Assembly (NCBI GenBank): GCA_003439945.1
Contig: QVRM01005400.1
Span: 169,001-233,000 of the forward strand
Length of the DNA stretch: 64,000 bases
Direction: 5' to 3'
Source: Dermanyssus gallinae
Lineage: Eukaryota; Arthropoda; Arachnida; Mesostigmata; Dermanyssidae
Part shown: positions 10,837 to 22,110 of the stretch, in pieces
Numbering within the stretch: position 1 is the first letter of the stretch
Layout of the letters: every line of letters starts with the position of its first letter
Notes under the pieces: model-generated
Databases searched by the model: none
Told to the model about the DNA's origin: nothing
The model's input: only the letters and a program-made list of their open reading frames with translations
Position numbers and translations under genes: made by a program

Positions 10837-13687
10837 TATACCAAGCAAGAGTGTTTGTTTTTCAAAAGTTAAATTGCTTATGCGTGACGTCCTAATCTCG
10901 CTATTTTGGTGGGTGGCTTAATACCATATCTTGCCTATAAGAGTTCTAAACAAGTTAACGAATAATGGCAACAAGACCTTAACGGAGTTAGCAGTACTGA
11001 ACTTAGAGACGCTATATGTATGTGAGTACACAGATGAGTATTGACGATCTTCAACTCTATGTCGTTTTACGAACGAAAGTTTTTTTCTTCTTTCCCGTTC
11101 TACTCCACCTTGTTTTCCATTGTGCCTACTGTTCCAGATGGAACCCGTAAATCTGCAGCAGAAGGGCACGCCGGACCAGCAAAACAGACGTCGTGTCCGC
11201 AAAGCCCGCAGCCTGACTCGTTGTCGCCAGCCCAAGGTCGTCCCAGTAACAGTCTATGACAACTTTCTTCCAGTACTGTTTGAGCGCACCCAATTATCAG
11301 TCTGAACACCACACTGCAAACACGCAGCACTCTCTACCTCAATAGGGCAATCCTCGTTGCGAGGCTTCTTCGACAGTTATTCGCCGCCATCAGCTGTATG
11401 CCTAGAGTTTCTACTAGTAGATAGCTGTGAGTAATTTCTACTGTGCGCTTTCTCTAGGCAGATATAACCGCATCTTTTTTGTTCCGCACCTTCTGTAAAG
11501 GAATTGACTGTTAGAACGATATGGTATAGGCTGTTTGACTTACAAGAAGATTTGTAGGCAAAAGGCGAGCCTGTTGTCTGTGCGGCGTCAGACGCACTCT
11601 CCTCCGCAATAGTAGAAAAACAGAGGTTGGGTTAGCTACAAACTAGGCTTAACTCGTAGCTGATGGCGGGTACAACTGCTCGTATATGGAAATCTTGCAA
11701 CGAGGTTTGCCCTACTGAGGTAGAAATGATTGCGTTTGCACTGTTGTTTTGCTCACGGATAATGGGTGCACTTGGACTATATATATATATATATATATAT
11801 ATAACAGAAAAGAATATACATATAAAAAAAGGCGGATTGTGAAAGCAAATTTGGCAGCTTCAACAATTATCCGCCACCCACTTTGCTGAATTTGATTTGT
11901 TTTTCTCTTTCTAAATTTCGAAAAATAGATATACATCGAAGTAAACATCAATCTTTGTGCTCAAAGGCTTTGTATACATTGTGAATATCTTCAAGTGATC
12001 CCAGTCGGCAGGTAGATTGTAGGCATTCAGCCAAAAAAAAGCCGAAATTGTTTTATTTTAGGTTCTGCTTCTGTGTCTCAACAGCGAACTCAAATGATGT
12101 CTTTGAAACCCAAGTTTGTATCGCTAAAATGCGCGACCACACACGTTTCTTTCCGACAAAGGTTAGATCCAGTCACTCTGTCTACCGCAAGAACCATTGC
12201 CGCAGCTCCTGTCGGCCGATATCTTAGGTACTGTTGGCGGCGTATACTTAGCGAATCGATGCTGGCGACCGGGTTGGCACGGTGAGTGCAAGAGAAATTT
12301 CGCGGTGGATCCCCGTGGCGACCCAGGGGCAGTCGGTTCTGGCGGTGCAAGAAAAGATTACTTCATGTAAAAAAAATATACGAATGAGATGATTTCTTAA
12401 CGCATTTTTCTGCGGAAGTACAAGCAGGGAGGTACACGTGTATATGCAAGCGTTCAGTTTTCGTATGAGTAAGCCGAGTAAGTAAGCATTTGTGCAGTAC
12501 GCCAGCATTGTTCACGACTTTGCGTGCTTTGGAAAGTGCGGATGTAGCGATCAGCGTTGGAATCAGTCCAACGTTTTGATTGTTCATCCCCTTCAGGAAT
12601 CTTGAGATAATGGTTGGCTGCAATACCCTGTGATTGCCTTTAGTCACGGAGCCTTCACGGTCTTCAATGATGGTCATTCAGTGGCAGACCGGAGTTGTTT
12701 CCTAACATATGAAGAGGTGCTTCATATGTCGCTGCTCCGCGGGAAGGCCAGAACTTGCATCCCTTAAGACATCGCTGGCATTTTGGTAACCTTTTTCTTA
12801 AAACAATTAACTTCAATTTATTAGCCAGTTATCGCCATTACCTTTGTCGGCAAATATGGTCTCGCATGAATCATTTTTGAATCTGTACGAGACCGTTATC
12901 GACCACTGTACTTGGTATAGCCTATGGTACATATCCGGCGGCTAGATTTATTTGCACATCGAAAACTGTGAGGCTTCAATGTCGCATAGTTGTAATGCAC
13001 TACGATATTTGAATGCTACCGTCGTTATAAACATGTAATCCTTGAATGGTTACAGTGTTATGCAATTTTTTTGTGCCTGGCCTGCTAAATGTATTCATTG
13101 CAATGCTTTCCTTAGACCCTGTATCCCAGCTAGACTCCATCTAACTATATAATAGTTGACTAATTTGCGGTCATCTCGTGCAACAGCACACAACCTCGTC
13201 CCGATGGGAAGCTCTGTCTTAGCATCACGCATGCCCGAACCCTGTCGGTTGTGCTTTGCAAGTTTGCGGATGTGATTCAATCAGGAGGCTTTAGACGAAG
13301 GTTTTGGTTGAAATCTTGGTCGACATGCTATCACATTACGGTTACGCCTTAAGTTTGAGGCGCTTACTTGGTAGAGCAAAATGTTACTCAACAACGATAT
13401 ATCTCTGTGTAAGTGTTTTCTTAGGGGTCGTCTACGAAATCGCAATGTTAGTCCACGTCCAAGGGATTTGACGTAAACTAACGTTACGTATCCGAGTAAG
13501 TGTAGCTGTGCCATTATGATAAAACATTTATATATGATATTTGTTATTATTGTCTCGCTTACGTCTAGTCTCCTAAATGTGCAGTCTTCGGTAAGGAAGT
13601 GGGCACACATAGCCGGTCTAGCACCCTTCTGCATTGTGTCTTAGTTTAATTCATGGTAACATATTATTAAATATAATTAGTAAAATT

Positions 13688-13731
<44 letters not shown>

Positions 13732-15270
13732 GACACACGCAGAGGGTATCTGCTTATGTTATATACAACGCAGCACATGCTAACAGCGTTCGTTTCAATT
13801 CATTTTAGGGAGACAGATCGAAGTAGTGCCAATTTTAAGGTGAGTTGAATTGTAAAGCATCGAAAGGGCTTACGGTAATTATACCATAAATCGTACCACT
13901 ATTGATATGGCACTAAAAATTACTCTGAAACAACGTTACGTTTTGGAATTTGAGGTTGATAGTAAATGTTCTAGCGTCTCCTAAAATGAACCGATTATAA
14001 GGGCAAATTCAAATATTTATTCATATTTCATACCCTTAAGATTTACTTCACTCAGCCACATATGTATACATCACCTCACTTGTTTGTAATCTTCGTCCAC
14101 CGCTTTCTTAATTGAGACGATCCCATCCTTCTAGAATTTTCCGCCTTTAAAGGTGCAACAAGTGTTTAAGATGGCCTTTGACACCCTCAGCATTATTGAC
14201 GTTTTTCCTCCGAGAATTCTAAAGTATAAAAGGTACAGGTGCTAACCTGAATGGGGCGAGGCTAGAAGTATAAAGTCGTTGGGGGGAAACATCCCATGCA
14301 AAATTCAGCACATTTTTCAGCGGCGTATCACCACTAATGTATGTGGACGGGCGTTGTCATGGAATACCACTCCCGTATTGCACTATTGCACTGTTCGGGA
14401 CGTCGAGGGCTGAGAACGGCTTGCTTCAGGCGGTTGTTTGTCGTCGTTCTTGGTCGTTTTCACTGCTCTGCAGAGTCACAGTGCACACGACGCCTTTCCA
14501 ATCATACCAGACACACACAACCTTAGCATGTAAGGCTTGTTTCCGCAGCCGTTCGACCGGTGTTGGGTCTGGTACCTTGTGCCTCGACCACTCAACTTTG
14601 TACGAGTTACGATCTGCTTCTGATCGTCTTAAACAAGTTTTGTTTGCCTCAGAAACTTGTTACTCACTTGACTGCAAACAGATGCTCTTTGACATCTTCT
14701 TCAAGATGAAGGAGAGCGCAAGTCATTAGTCGGCTCAATGTGACCTGTTTGGTGAACCTGTGCGGCACCCACTACATCGGCACATTTCGCGCACGATGCG
14801 AGTGAGCGGGGTCCGGGCGACGCATCTACCACGTGTGCAGTTCTGTCCAGTGCACTTTTACGAAACTAGCTTATTCATCAGACCTATCCACAACAGAAGG
14901 CCGACACTTATCCGTGCCTAATCTGTCGCCATGAAAGCGAGCAAACCACCACATACAGCAATGGTACAATCGCACACTGTGTGTATAGTAGAGTACTACT
15001 CCCCTTACCCTTCTACAAAGCGGGCAGTGGCATTCAGTAGTTCCTAACTTACACTGAACGAAAAAGCGTCATTTCTGAAGGCCAATGGGCCTTCGGAGGT
15101 GTTATCGTACATTCACTCACATCATAACAAGTCTAGTCAAATAGATACGCTTAAAAATAAGAACTGATTCGACTTACAAGTCAAGTCATAACAGTAGCAG
15201 ACGCCCCTTACTAAAAATGAGCGACCGTTCAAGGTCCGCCGAATGGAGTGGTGCACACCAATCGAATTAG

Positions 15271-15313
<43 letters not shown>

Positions 15314-15328
15314 TATATTTATATATGC

Positions 15329-15361
<33 letters not shown>

Positions 15362-17840
15362 TATATATATATTTATATATGCATATATATATATATATAT
15401 ATTCACATCCAAGCTCGAGCCGAGCGTAACTCATTTGCGTATTGCAGGTCGCCTACACACCGATTGCGTACGGAGAAGCTCCGGGCCACGGACCCACATA
15501 GCAGTCTAGCGGCGGACGACCATTCTGCGACGACGTCAGCCACTACGGAATCGATGAGCACGGAAATCACCACAGAGAATACAAGACGACCCCGTGCGTA
15601 CAAGACGAACCACGTGAAGATCATCACGTCCAAGTCCGAAGAGCGGGTCATGTCGCCGTCGGTCTCGACAGGAGAAGTTCATAAAACCGTCGCTCGAGCA
15701 ACGCAAGAAACTCGTTGCCATCGCCGAAAACCTGGCCAGCGTGATGGATTCGCAACAAAAAAAGTCCGCCAAAGAGCCAAAGGTACGTGACGTCGCGATC
15801 TCGATGGAGATGGCTAGCCATCTGGGTGCCAGACGAAGCGAGCATATATATTCTATTCACCATTAGGTTCATACTAAAATATGTGGCGGCGTGGTCTTTT
15901 TTGTTTTTTTGAGGAGTTTTAGGGTTTAAAATACATTTACGTACGACTGAGAGAAAGCATAACAGGAGTTGGTAAGCCCCCTAACATGCCAACGCTCAGA
16001 CAGTGTGGAACTCAGCCACCTAACGGCAAGTCTTGGCGCTTGACAAGAGTCGAGCCGAAGGATTAAGGCAATACCCACTAAAACCCTACATATATAGACG
16101 GCAGTGCCTACATATATGTATCCTCCTTAAGATGACCCTCCGACCTGCGGGATCCTTAACGCAGAAGAGTAACTACACACAGGCGGCGGGGAAGTCTCGG
16201 AAATTTTAGATCTTTAGGTCCTGCTTGTCGAGTCGCGCCTTGGCACCAACTCTCGGACGCTTTCCATCATTTTCCTTCTTCCTGTCTCTTCCTTTGCTTT
16301 CATGATCCGTTGAATAGGCTTTGCAGCCGCGTTCCAGTTTTTGACCGACGTAAGCATGTACGTGACTAGCTCTCCCAGCGTGTTCTTTCTGGGCAGGCCG
16401 CGTCTGGTCTCGGTCCATGCGGCGCATCGCAATACTGTATGTTCCGGAGTGTCCACCTCGTCACAGTACAAGCATTGCGTTGTCTCAGCCTTCCCTATCC
16501 GATTTAAATACACCTGGAAATCGCCGTGACCCGTGAGAACTTGGGTCAGGTGGTATGTGAGACGGCCCCCGGGACGATTCATCCATTGGCGGATGTTCGG
16601 AATGAGGTTCCTCACGAGCGCCCCTGGTTGCCCGTTCGGGATGCTATCCCACTCCTTCTGCCACCGATCGAGTGTCACCTCGCGTTCTTGTACGAGCTCG
16701 CTATCTGGGTTAACCCACAGGCGCCGACGTTCGGCTGCCTTTAGGTCCCAGGGCACTGTCTCCGCCAGCACGAGCGAGGCCGCCGTGCTGATGGTGGGCG
16801 GCGTGGTCTAGGTGGGGAGTAGTGCGCTAGTCATGGTTGTCATCTACCGGGGTGTCGCCGGTTCGATCCCTGTCGTTGGTCGAATTTTCTTTTAGCGATG
16901 CTCATTGAGAATAGATGATAAACCATACCGCGGAGTGTCGGTGGCCATGCTGCTACAAGGACTGTTGGGCAAACCCTAGATATCTTAACATGTCCGGCCC
17001 TCGGTGCATTGAAGATACACCTCAGGTTAAGTTTCAAGTTTAAGAATTTAAAACAACCTTCTTAAAAATGTTTTAATTCTAGGTTGATACTTATGTCAAA
17101 GTATCGCCGAATTCTATCACCAGGTATCAGGTGTACCCTTCGAGTACCTTTATACCTTCGAGCTACCTATTTCCAATCTTTATCTTTGTCCTTTCCTTAC
17201 TACAGTTTACCCGTCCTCTATTCTGTTGGACTTTTTGCCCCGCGTCTGGGCCTGTCGACGGTGTTACACGGATGATAGCAACATCTGCAGGTTTTGGTTA
17301 TCTCCTGGCATCCGTTAGTTTTTTTCTATCTCGTTTCCGTAGACGCAGCAAGCCGTTCGCCGGTTCGCCAAGTCTCCCTCCAAGTTGTAGTCCTAGCATT
17401 GCTGCACATACAGGCAGTATTCCCTCCCAGTCTAGCCGGTTTCCGCACATCGATGACATATCTCTTACCTTCAAATCTTATCCCTTGCATTTTCTGGCAA
17501 CCTACTAAACTAATTGACAACTGAAGTAGCAGCGCAGAATTAGGTAGCTGGCCACCTTGCGGTTGGACCGAGTCTACCTTAAGTCTTCTCAAGGCCAGAG
17601 GGGAGGGCTTTGCCCGTGCTGCTCTCGCCTACTTATTCCAGCCTATGATGTCCCTCCTGTTTCTGCTCCAAGCCCGGTTAAACTAACAAACTAAACACTT
17701 TTAAATAGTAATCCTTTTTAAACCCTAAACAACTCCGTAAACTAAATGCTCTCGAACATGTACACAGGTCTTGAGCTAAAACTGAAATTTACAAGGTACT
17801 ATTTGCAATGATTCCGGCGTTGCGCCTTTGCTTTAACATT

Positions 17841-17885
<45 letters not shown>

Positions 17886-19641
17886 TCCCTACAAGCATTT
17901 AGGACATGCAGCTTCATATGTGGCGAGAAAGCTGCGATGCATCGTTGCGGTGCTCGTTACCTTGGATCCCGGCCATGCCGATAACGATCTCCCTCTGTCA
18001 ACCTGAATCGTCGTCATGGATTCTGCATACTGGGGCCATCTCCTTTGCGTACACTGCTTTGCCATAGTTTATTTACGTTAGTTTACATATTTACGTTTTG
18101 ATCTCTAACTATACGACGGTTCTAACGAATGCATTAATTATTCAGAAACACATCTATAGCTCTATATACGTATATGTGTCTGTGTCTGTGTTGTGCTGTC
18201 TCTGTTTCAGATTTTCAAATATACTATCGCAAATTTTTGGAAACCAAATTCATCCGAAAGAGAGATGCAGATGCGGCTCAAAGCGATTGAAAAGCAAATC
18301 ATCGAGGTCGAAAATGAAATCAACAAATCCAAAGCGAACGTGGCGGCCACGAGCCAGTTAAGACCAGTGAAACGGCCTGCCGCCGGAACGTCCCCCAAGC
18401 GTGCTGCCGGCGGCAACAGCGCGGCTAGATCAGCTGCGGTGCTGCCGGACGACGCCAAGCTTTCGAGGCAGGGTGCGCTAACCGAAAAGGTGTTCATCGA
18501 GAGGCTGGCTTGCATGACTGTCGACGCCGACACAACCTCTTCCTCCCCACCCCAGGGGGAGGACGACAAACGCAACGCAAACGGCAGTGCGGCGGCGGCG
18601 GCAACGACGACGACGGCTGCTGCCGCCGCCGCCGCTAGACCGGCCAAGAATCCGGGAGTTCGACGGACGCCAACCCAGTGCCCGGAGAGAACCCGGCTTG
18701 TATTAGCGCCGCAGAGCTCAAAGACGTCGCCGGCGTCGTCGTCGTCGGTAGATGCCGACACCGCTAACGGCGAGTCGGTGGTATCGCCGCCGTCGTCGTC
18801 GTCGGTAGACGCCAACGGTACCGTTAACGGCGGGGCTTCGCACACACCGGTACAACGCTTAAGGTGGATGATCAGAAAAGCAGCCGAGTCCGCCATCGGA
18901 GTGCGTCCGTCGGGCGGTTCTGCTGCCCCTAGGAGGAAGCCGCCGCCGCCGCCACCGCCGCCACCGCCACCCCCGCCGCCACCGGTGTCGTCGTCGGCGT
19001 CAGCAGCAGCAGCAGCGAATACCGAGGCCAGCTCGCCAGTGGAGTGCACAGGCGCCCAGTCCATGTGGCCGTTCGTCTGGGCAAGGTCGGCATCGCCGTC
19101 CAGCAATAGCAGTAGCAGCAGCGGCGGCAGCACCAGCAGCAGCACCAGCAAGGGCAAATCGCCGTCAAGGCCACCGAAGGTCGCTGCCACCACCACCGTC
19201 AAAGCTGCCACCACCGCCAAAGCCGCCACCACCGCCAAAGCCGCCGCCGCGTCGAAAAGTAGCGCCCAGTCCATGTGGCCGTTCGTCTGGGCAAGATCGG
19301 CATCGCCGTCCAGCAATAGCAGTAGCAGCAGCGGCGGCAGCACCAGCAAGGGCAAATCGCCGTCAAGGTCACCAAAGGTCGCTGCCACCACCACCGTCAA
19401 AGCTGCCACCACCACCGCCAAAGCCGCCACCACCACCGCCAAAGCCGCCACCACCACCGCCAAAGCCGCCACCACCGCTAAAGCCGCCACCACCGCCAAA
19501 GCCGCCGCCGCTGCCGCCGGTTCGAAAAGTAGCGCGCTTCCGCAACGGGAAGGTCGCACAAAGTCACGCAGCTCTGACAGCGACAGTGATGCCGAACAGA
19601 TGTCGAAACCGTTTGGCCCAGTGATGCGTTTATTCGGTTGA
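8173..19641 (+). CDS. Gene 1 of the three-gene WPF/FIKPS family (function unknown; frameshift in exon 4)
   Basis: Proposed exons: 8173-8260, 11138-11236, 13809-13839, 15448-15782 and 18211-19641. Matching exons in the same order and strand exist in genes 2 and 3. The product would be about 660 residues: a basic Cys-containing N-terminus ([11 protein letters not shown]), a Ser/Thr-rich middle, the block [19 protein letters not shown], a predicted helix [16 protein letters not shown], long Ala/Ser/Pro/Thr/Lys-rich tracts, two copies of [11 protein letters not shown], and an acidic tail SDSDSDAEQ. No signal peptide or membrane segment is visible. Exon 4 carries a one-base excess relative to genes 2 and 3, so the frame before and after FIKPS differs; this is either a real lesion or a sequence error. 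I recognise no known family and infer no function. An AATAAA lies at about 20282. Confidence 0.75.
8261..11137 (+). other. Gene 1 intron 1
   Basis: About 2.9 kb, close to the corresponding distance in genes 2 and 3 (about 2.9 kb each). It contains a TA run at 10788-10850 but no recognised mobile element or other gene. Confidence 0.6.
11138..11236 (+). CDS. Gene 1 exon 2 (99-nt cassette exon)
   Basis: Acceptor TGTTCCAG|AT and donor CCCAAG|GTCGTC. Its length is a multiple of three and both ends are phase 1, so it can be included or skipped without changing frame. It begins (D)GTRKSAAEG and is related to the two cassette exons of gene 3, which begin (D)GEARRS and (D)EARRS. The intron after it also matches gene 3 (GCGAGGCTTCTT at 11359). 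The donor is weak, so the right border is the less certain one. Confidence 0.6.
11237..13808 (+). other. Gene 1 intron 2
   Basis: Holds TA runs at 11779-11804 and 13694-13731. The stretch near 11700-11750 (AATGATTGCG.TTG) matches the corresponding intron of gene 3 near 56670, so genes 1 and 3 are alignable through intron sequence. TGCTAAC at 13778-13784 is a strong branch-point candidate, 26 nt before the next exon. No other gene is seen. Confidence 0.6.
13809..13839 (+). CDS. Gene 1 exon 3 (31-nt micro-exon)
   Basis: Lies between TTCATTTTAG and GTGAGTTG. With the base left by exon 1 or 2 it reads [10 protein letters not shown] and leaves AG, which joins the first G of exon 4 to give an Arg codon. 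The gene 3 micro-exon reads ESTEIVPIL in the same frame. Conserved splice sites, branch point and frame together make this a confident micro-exon despite its size. Confidence 0.8.
13840..15447 (+). other. Gene 1 intron 3
   Basis: About 1.6 kb. It has a compound TA array at 15271-15403 just before the acceptor and no recognised mobile element. Confidence 0.6.
15271..15403. repeat. Compound (TA)n array
   Basis: TA runs are separated twice by CACACATATATATAT and once or twice by TTTATATATGCATATA, giving a higher-order period of about 55 bp. It lies 45 bp upstream of gene 1 exon 4. YIYIY frames here are artefacts. Confidence 0.9.
15448..15782 (+). CDS. Gene 1 exon 4 (335 nt, frameshifted)
   Basis: Acceptor TATTGCAG|GT and donor CAAAG|GTACGT. 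It opens as [15 protein letters not shown], continues to the family block VKI..SKSEE..MSP, then changes frame at about 15669-15675. After the change the frame reads [27 protein letters not shown] and KKSAKEPK up to the donor. The gene 3 exon is 334 nt and open throughout, so this copy carries a net +1 (or -2) relative to the family. The frame after the shift is the one that continues into exon 5. Confidence 0.75.
16214..16771 (-). mobile_element. R1-like LINE, C-terminal fragment (family B)
   Basis: An open minus-strand stretch of about 185 codons includes [39 protein letters not shown], and a Cys/His knuckle [20 protein letters not shown] followed by W. This is the conserved tail that follows reverse transcriptase in R1, LOA and Jockey-type elements. 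No reverse transcriptase core is attached, so it is 5'-truncated. It is one of the least decayed LINE pieces in the window. Confidence 0.85.
16797..17078 (+). mobile_element. tRNA-derived SINE, family 1, copy A
   Basis: The head GGCGGCGTGGTCTAGG and GGTTCGATCCCTG give RNA polymerase III box A and box B at tRNA spacing. The body contains GATGCTCATTGAGAATAGATG and CCTAGATATCTTAACATGTC. Two other copies lie at 39413-39729 and 59497-59757 (minus). It sits within gene 1 intron 4, directly beside the LINE tail. Confidence 0.85.
17079..18210. other. Remainder of gene 1 intron 4
   Basis: Unique-looking sequence with small open frames that I cannot support, a TA run at 17846-17883, and the exon 5 acceptor at its end. 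Confidence 0.4.
18211..19641 (+). CDS. Gene 1 exon 5 (last exon, 476 codons plus stop)
   Basis: Begins [15 protein letters not shown] in phase 0 and reads to TGA at 19639. Visible blocks: helix [16 protein letters not shown] (exon residues about 25-40); Ala/Thr tract; [19 protein letters not shown]; a proline run of about 15; [20 protein letters not shown] twice, 210 nt apart (19054 and 19264); Lys-Ala-Ala-Thr-Thr repeats resembling linker-histone tails; and SDSDSDAEQ near the end. The first of the two 210-nt units also carries extra Ser/Thr codons, showing recent slippage. Matching anchors in genes 2 and 3 show that this is coding, not just repeat. Confidence 0.85.
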   Translation: MFKYTIANFWKPNSSEREMQMRLKAIEKQIIEVENEINKSKANVAATSQLRPVKRPAAGTSPKRAAGGNSAARSAAVLPDDAKLSRQGALTEKVFIERLACMTVDADTTSSSPPQGEDDKRNANGSAAAAATTTTAAAAAAARPAKNPGVRRTPTQCPERTRLVLAPQSSKTSPASSSSVDADTANGESVVSPPSSSSVDANGTVNGGASHTPVQRLRWMIRKAAESAIGVRPSGGSAAPRRKPPPPPPPPPPPPPPPVSSSASAAAAANTEASSPVECTGAQSMWPFVWARSASPSSNSSSSSGGSTSSSTSKGKSPSRPPKVAATTTVKAATTAKAATTAKAAAASKSSAQSMWPFVWARSASPSSNSSSSSGGSTSKGKSPSRSPKVAATTTVKAATTTAKAATTTAKAATTTAKAATTAKAATTAKAAAAAAGSKSSALPQREGRTKSRSSDSDSDAEQMSKPFGPVMRLFG

Positions 19642-21407
19642 ATTGGCCGCAATCGATTTCTGCTGCCTGCGTGTTCTAAGGATGCTCTACTACTACTACT
19701 AGTACTACTACTGCCCCGTGTCTAAGCATACCCTGCCTTGTAGTATGTGCTACAACACTGTTAGCTCTACCGCGGAGAGACCAGAACTGCAGCGCGTTGC
19801 TACAACAAAGCGCACTGGCAGTCACTCGTACATAGTATTGATTACTGCTGCCACTGAGACTGCAACCATTTCGAAACTACTCTGACTATAATGATGAGGA
19901 TGATGATGAGGATGATGATGGTACTAGGACAACTGTAAAGTTTTGTTGTTATGTTTTGTGATTTAGCGCCTTCTCTTCACCTCTTACCGAGTCGTGTGTG
20001 AAGGCCAGAACTGTGTTGAAGTGTTGACGGTACTTGTTCAAATGATGTGATGTCACTCTTCATTTTGTTTTCATGAAGTTCTCAAATGTGGACAATATAC
20101 ATTATATTAGCGCTTCATGTATACATATATATATGAAGGCTCCGTGTTGGCATATCGATGGTAATTGCTGAAAATGCTCATTATCATTCATTATGCTTAT
20201 ATGACCGCTTTATAACATTATATATATATATATATATATATTACGTGTGTTATCGACTGACAAATTCATGTTTCAATTTAAAATAAATAATAATTATTAT
20301 CTCTTGTACTTATATATTCAGTCAGAATTATGCTAATTCGTTTTCGTATTTTTTTTTACATATTTTCCTCGAATCAGCATTATTTACCTTAAATGCATGC
20401 GTGCATAAGTCGTCTAGTGAAGGCAAACAAATATTTCTATATAACGTTTACATACAAACACAAAATGTTCACACAAAGATTAAGGCCGTTATGCAGAATA
20501 TAGTTACAATACAACATCGATTCCTGTCAGGCAGCTGTGGACTAGTAAGGCATTCGCATTCAAGTGCAGATCCAGAAGGCGGGTATTTTTTCGGACCAAA
20601 AACAATACATCATTTTTATCGCATTTTAAAGGTCATAATAAATGTACACACACTTGATCAGCTTAAGCCTTTCCATCTAGAGCGGCGTGGTATTTTCGGT
20701 AGAATGCGCCACACAATCTATAGTGGCGGTGAAAGCCCTGCGCACTATACGTGCACTATACGTCATATATTCGTTCGTCATGTCGGCCAGTCCGTATTCA
20801 CAGCGCTCTGTAACGGTAGACTTCAACTCTGTTTGGCCTCGCGCCGTGCGCCTCCAACCTTGCAAATCCAATTATGTTTTTAGTTTTTAGTATTTTCCGG
20901 ATCGTTTACGAGCGAAGGCGACCGTAAGATGCTTGGAATCTTCCGATAAACGGGTAGCAAAATTTGCATATCCCGGCATAGCGAAAATCTAGATCGCCGG
21001 ACACTTATTCGTTCGTGCAGCAGCCATCAGTTCGCCGTTTAAGACGACGAACGTGCCTGCTATTGCGTAGTTCTCGTATTTGTGCAATATATTGTACAGT
21101 ATATTATTTTACGTAGTTCCGGGTATATAAAGTATATTATCTCTCGTAGTGCCGTATATATAAAGAATATTATCTCTCGTAGTTCTGTATATATACAGTA
21201 TATTGTAGTTCCGCGTATTTGTGCAGCCTGCCGTTGCTGTGTGCGCTCCGCCTGCTTGTAAACATCCCCTACTATATTTACGTACATACATGTAAATATA
21301 TGTTTAAATCTTACTAATCTCTAAGTATACAACAACTCAGTCCTCCTTCTGTGTGCGCCTTCAGGCGCAAAAGTCGGTACCTATCAGATTTTGTAGTGTC
21401 GCGTCCG
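19642..21407. other. 3' flank of gene 1
   Basis: Probably 3' UTR at first: short CTA and GATGATGAG repeats at 19688-19720 and 19890-19920, a TA run at 20218-20241 and an AATAAA at about 20282. An imperfect tandem repeat of about 38 bp (TATTATCTCTCGTAGT...) lies at 21110-21215. No gene is supported. Confidence 0.45.
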
Positions 21408-22110
21408 TTACACTAAGTTTTGCTGCCAGCGAAGACTGCCATTAATCGGTAATAGCTCAAGCCTTTTCGTGGAGGTAAGACTCGTTATTCCCGACATTAA
21501 AACAGCCAAGCATGTTCTACACAAAGCCTGCCAGGGACTTGCCTTGGATGAAGACGCATCGCGTACATGTCGTTCACCCCGGGACCTATAATGCACTACA
21601 ATTTGACTATGAGACAATGATCCAGTCGCTGCGGTAAAACAATGTAGGAACTGAATGAAAGCGAACGCGTCAGATATCAGGTTTCTCGTTGTCTTCGTGC
21701 CCGTGGCCGCAAAAGACGCATGCCAGGCAGAAGGTATTCTGCACTGCCACCCCTTGATGCGCCTACAACTGACCTTCTTGTGCACGACCGCCGCCACTAA
21801 AGCCAATATTCGGTCGACGCTGCAATAGAGCCCTCGGTGATGGCACTTCAAGTGATGGGATCCCATCCACTCGGACACCAATAATAAGTCCTCATTGGCG
21901 TCGTTCTCTAGGGCTTTCTCGCTTCTGGTCGTAGCCATGAGTTCAAACTTGCCGGCATACGCTAACATCTCCAGCCCACCCGGGAGACCTCGGATCTCGA
22001 GTACCCCGTCATGAGCTATGTTCCAGAGCACGGTTCCAAGAATCGAGCCCGGTAAGATTCCGGCGGAAAAACCTCATACCCCTGCCCTTCTGCAAGCCTG
22101 GAGATGGTCT
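21408..22110 (-). mobile_element. R1-like LINE, reverse transcriptase fragment (family B)
   Basis: Minus strand reads GILPGSILGTVLWNIAHDGV at about 22060-22000, the reverse transcriptase motif B region with Q changed to L, then AYAGKFELMATTRSEK (position of the YADD box, now degraded) and LLLVSEWMGSHHLK. These are typical of R1 or LOA clade elements. The catalytic Asp pair is lost and frames change downstream, so it is dead. Confidence 0.8.

Larger units (their letters stand above)
15783..18210 (+). other. Gene 1 intron 4
   Basis: 2.4 kb. It contains an R1-like LINE tail on the minus strand (16214-16771), a SINE (16797-17078) and a TA run (17846-17883). It ends TCTCTGTTTCAG. Unlike the corresponding introns of genes 2 and 3 it starts with GT, not GC. 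Confidence 0.65.

Noticed and set aside
18207..19652. 481-codon open frame on the minus strand over gene 1 exon 5
   Set aside because: It is the antisense of GCC/ACC/AGC-rich codons. Only the plus strand keeps motifs shared with genes 2 and 3 and a splice-compatible start.
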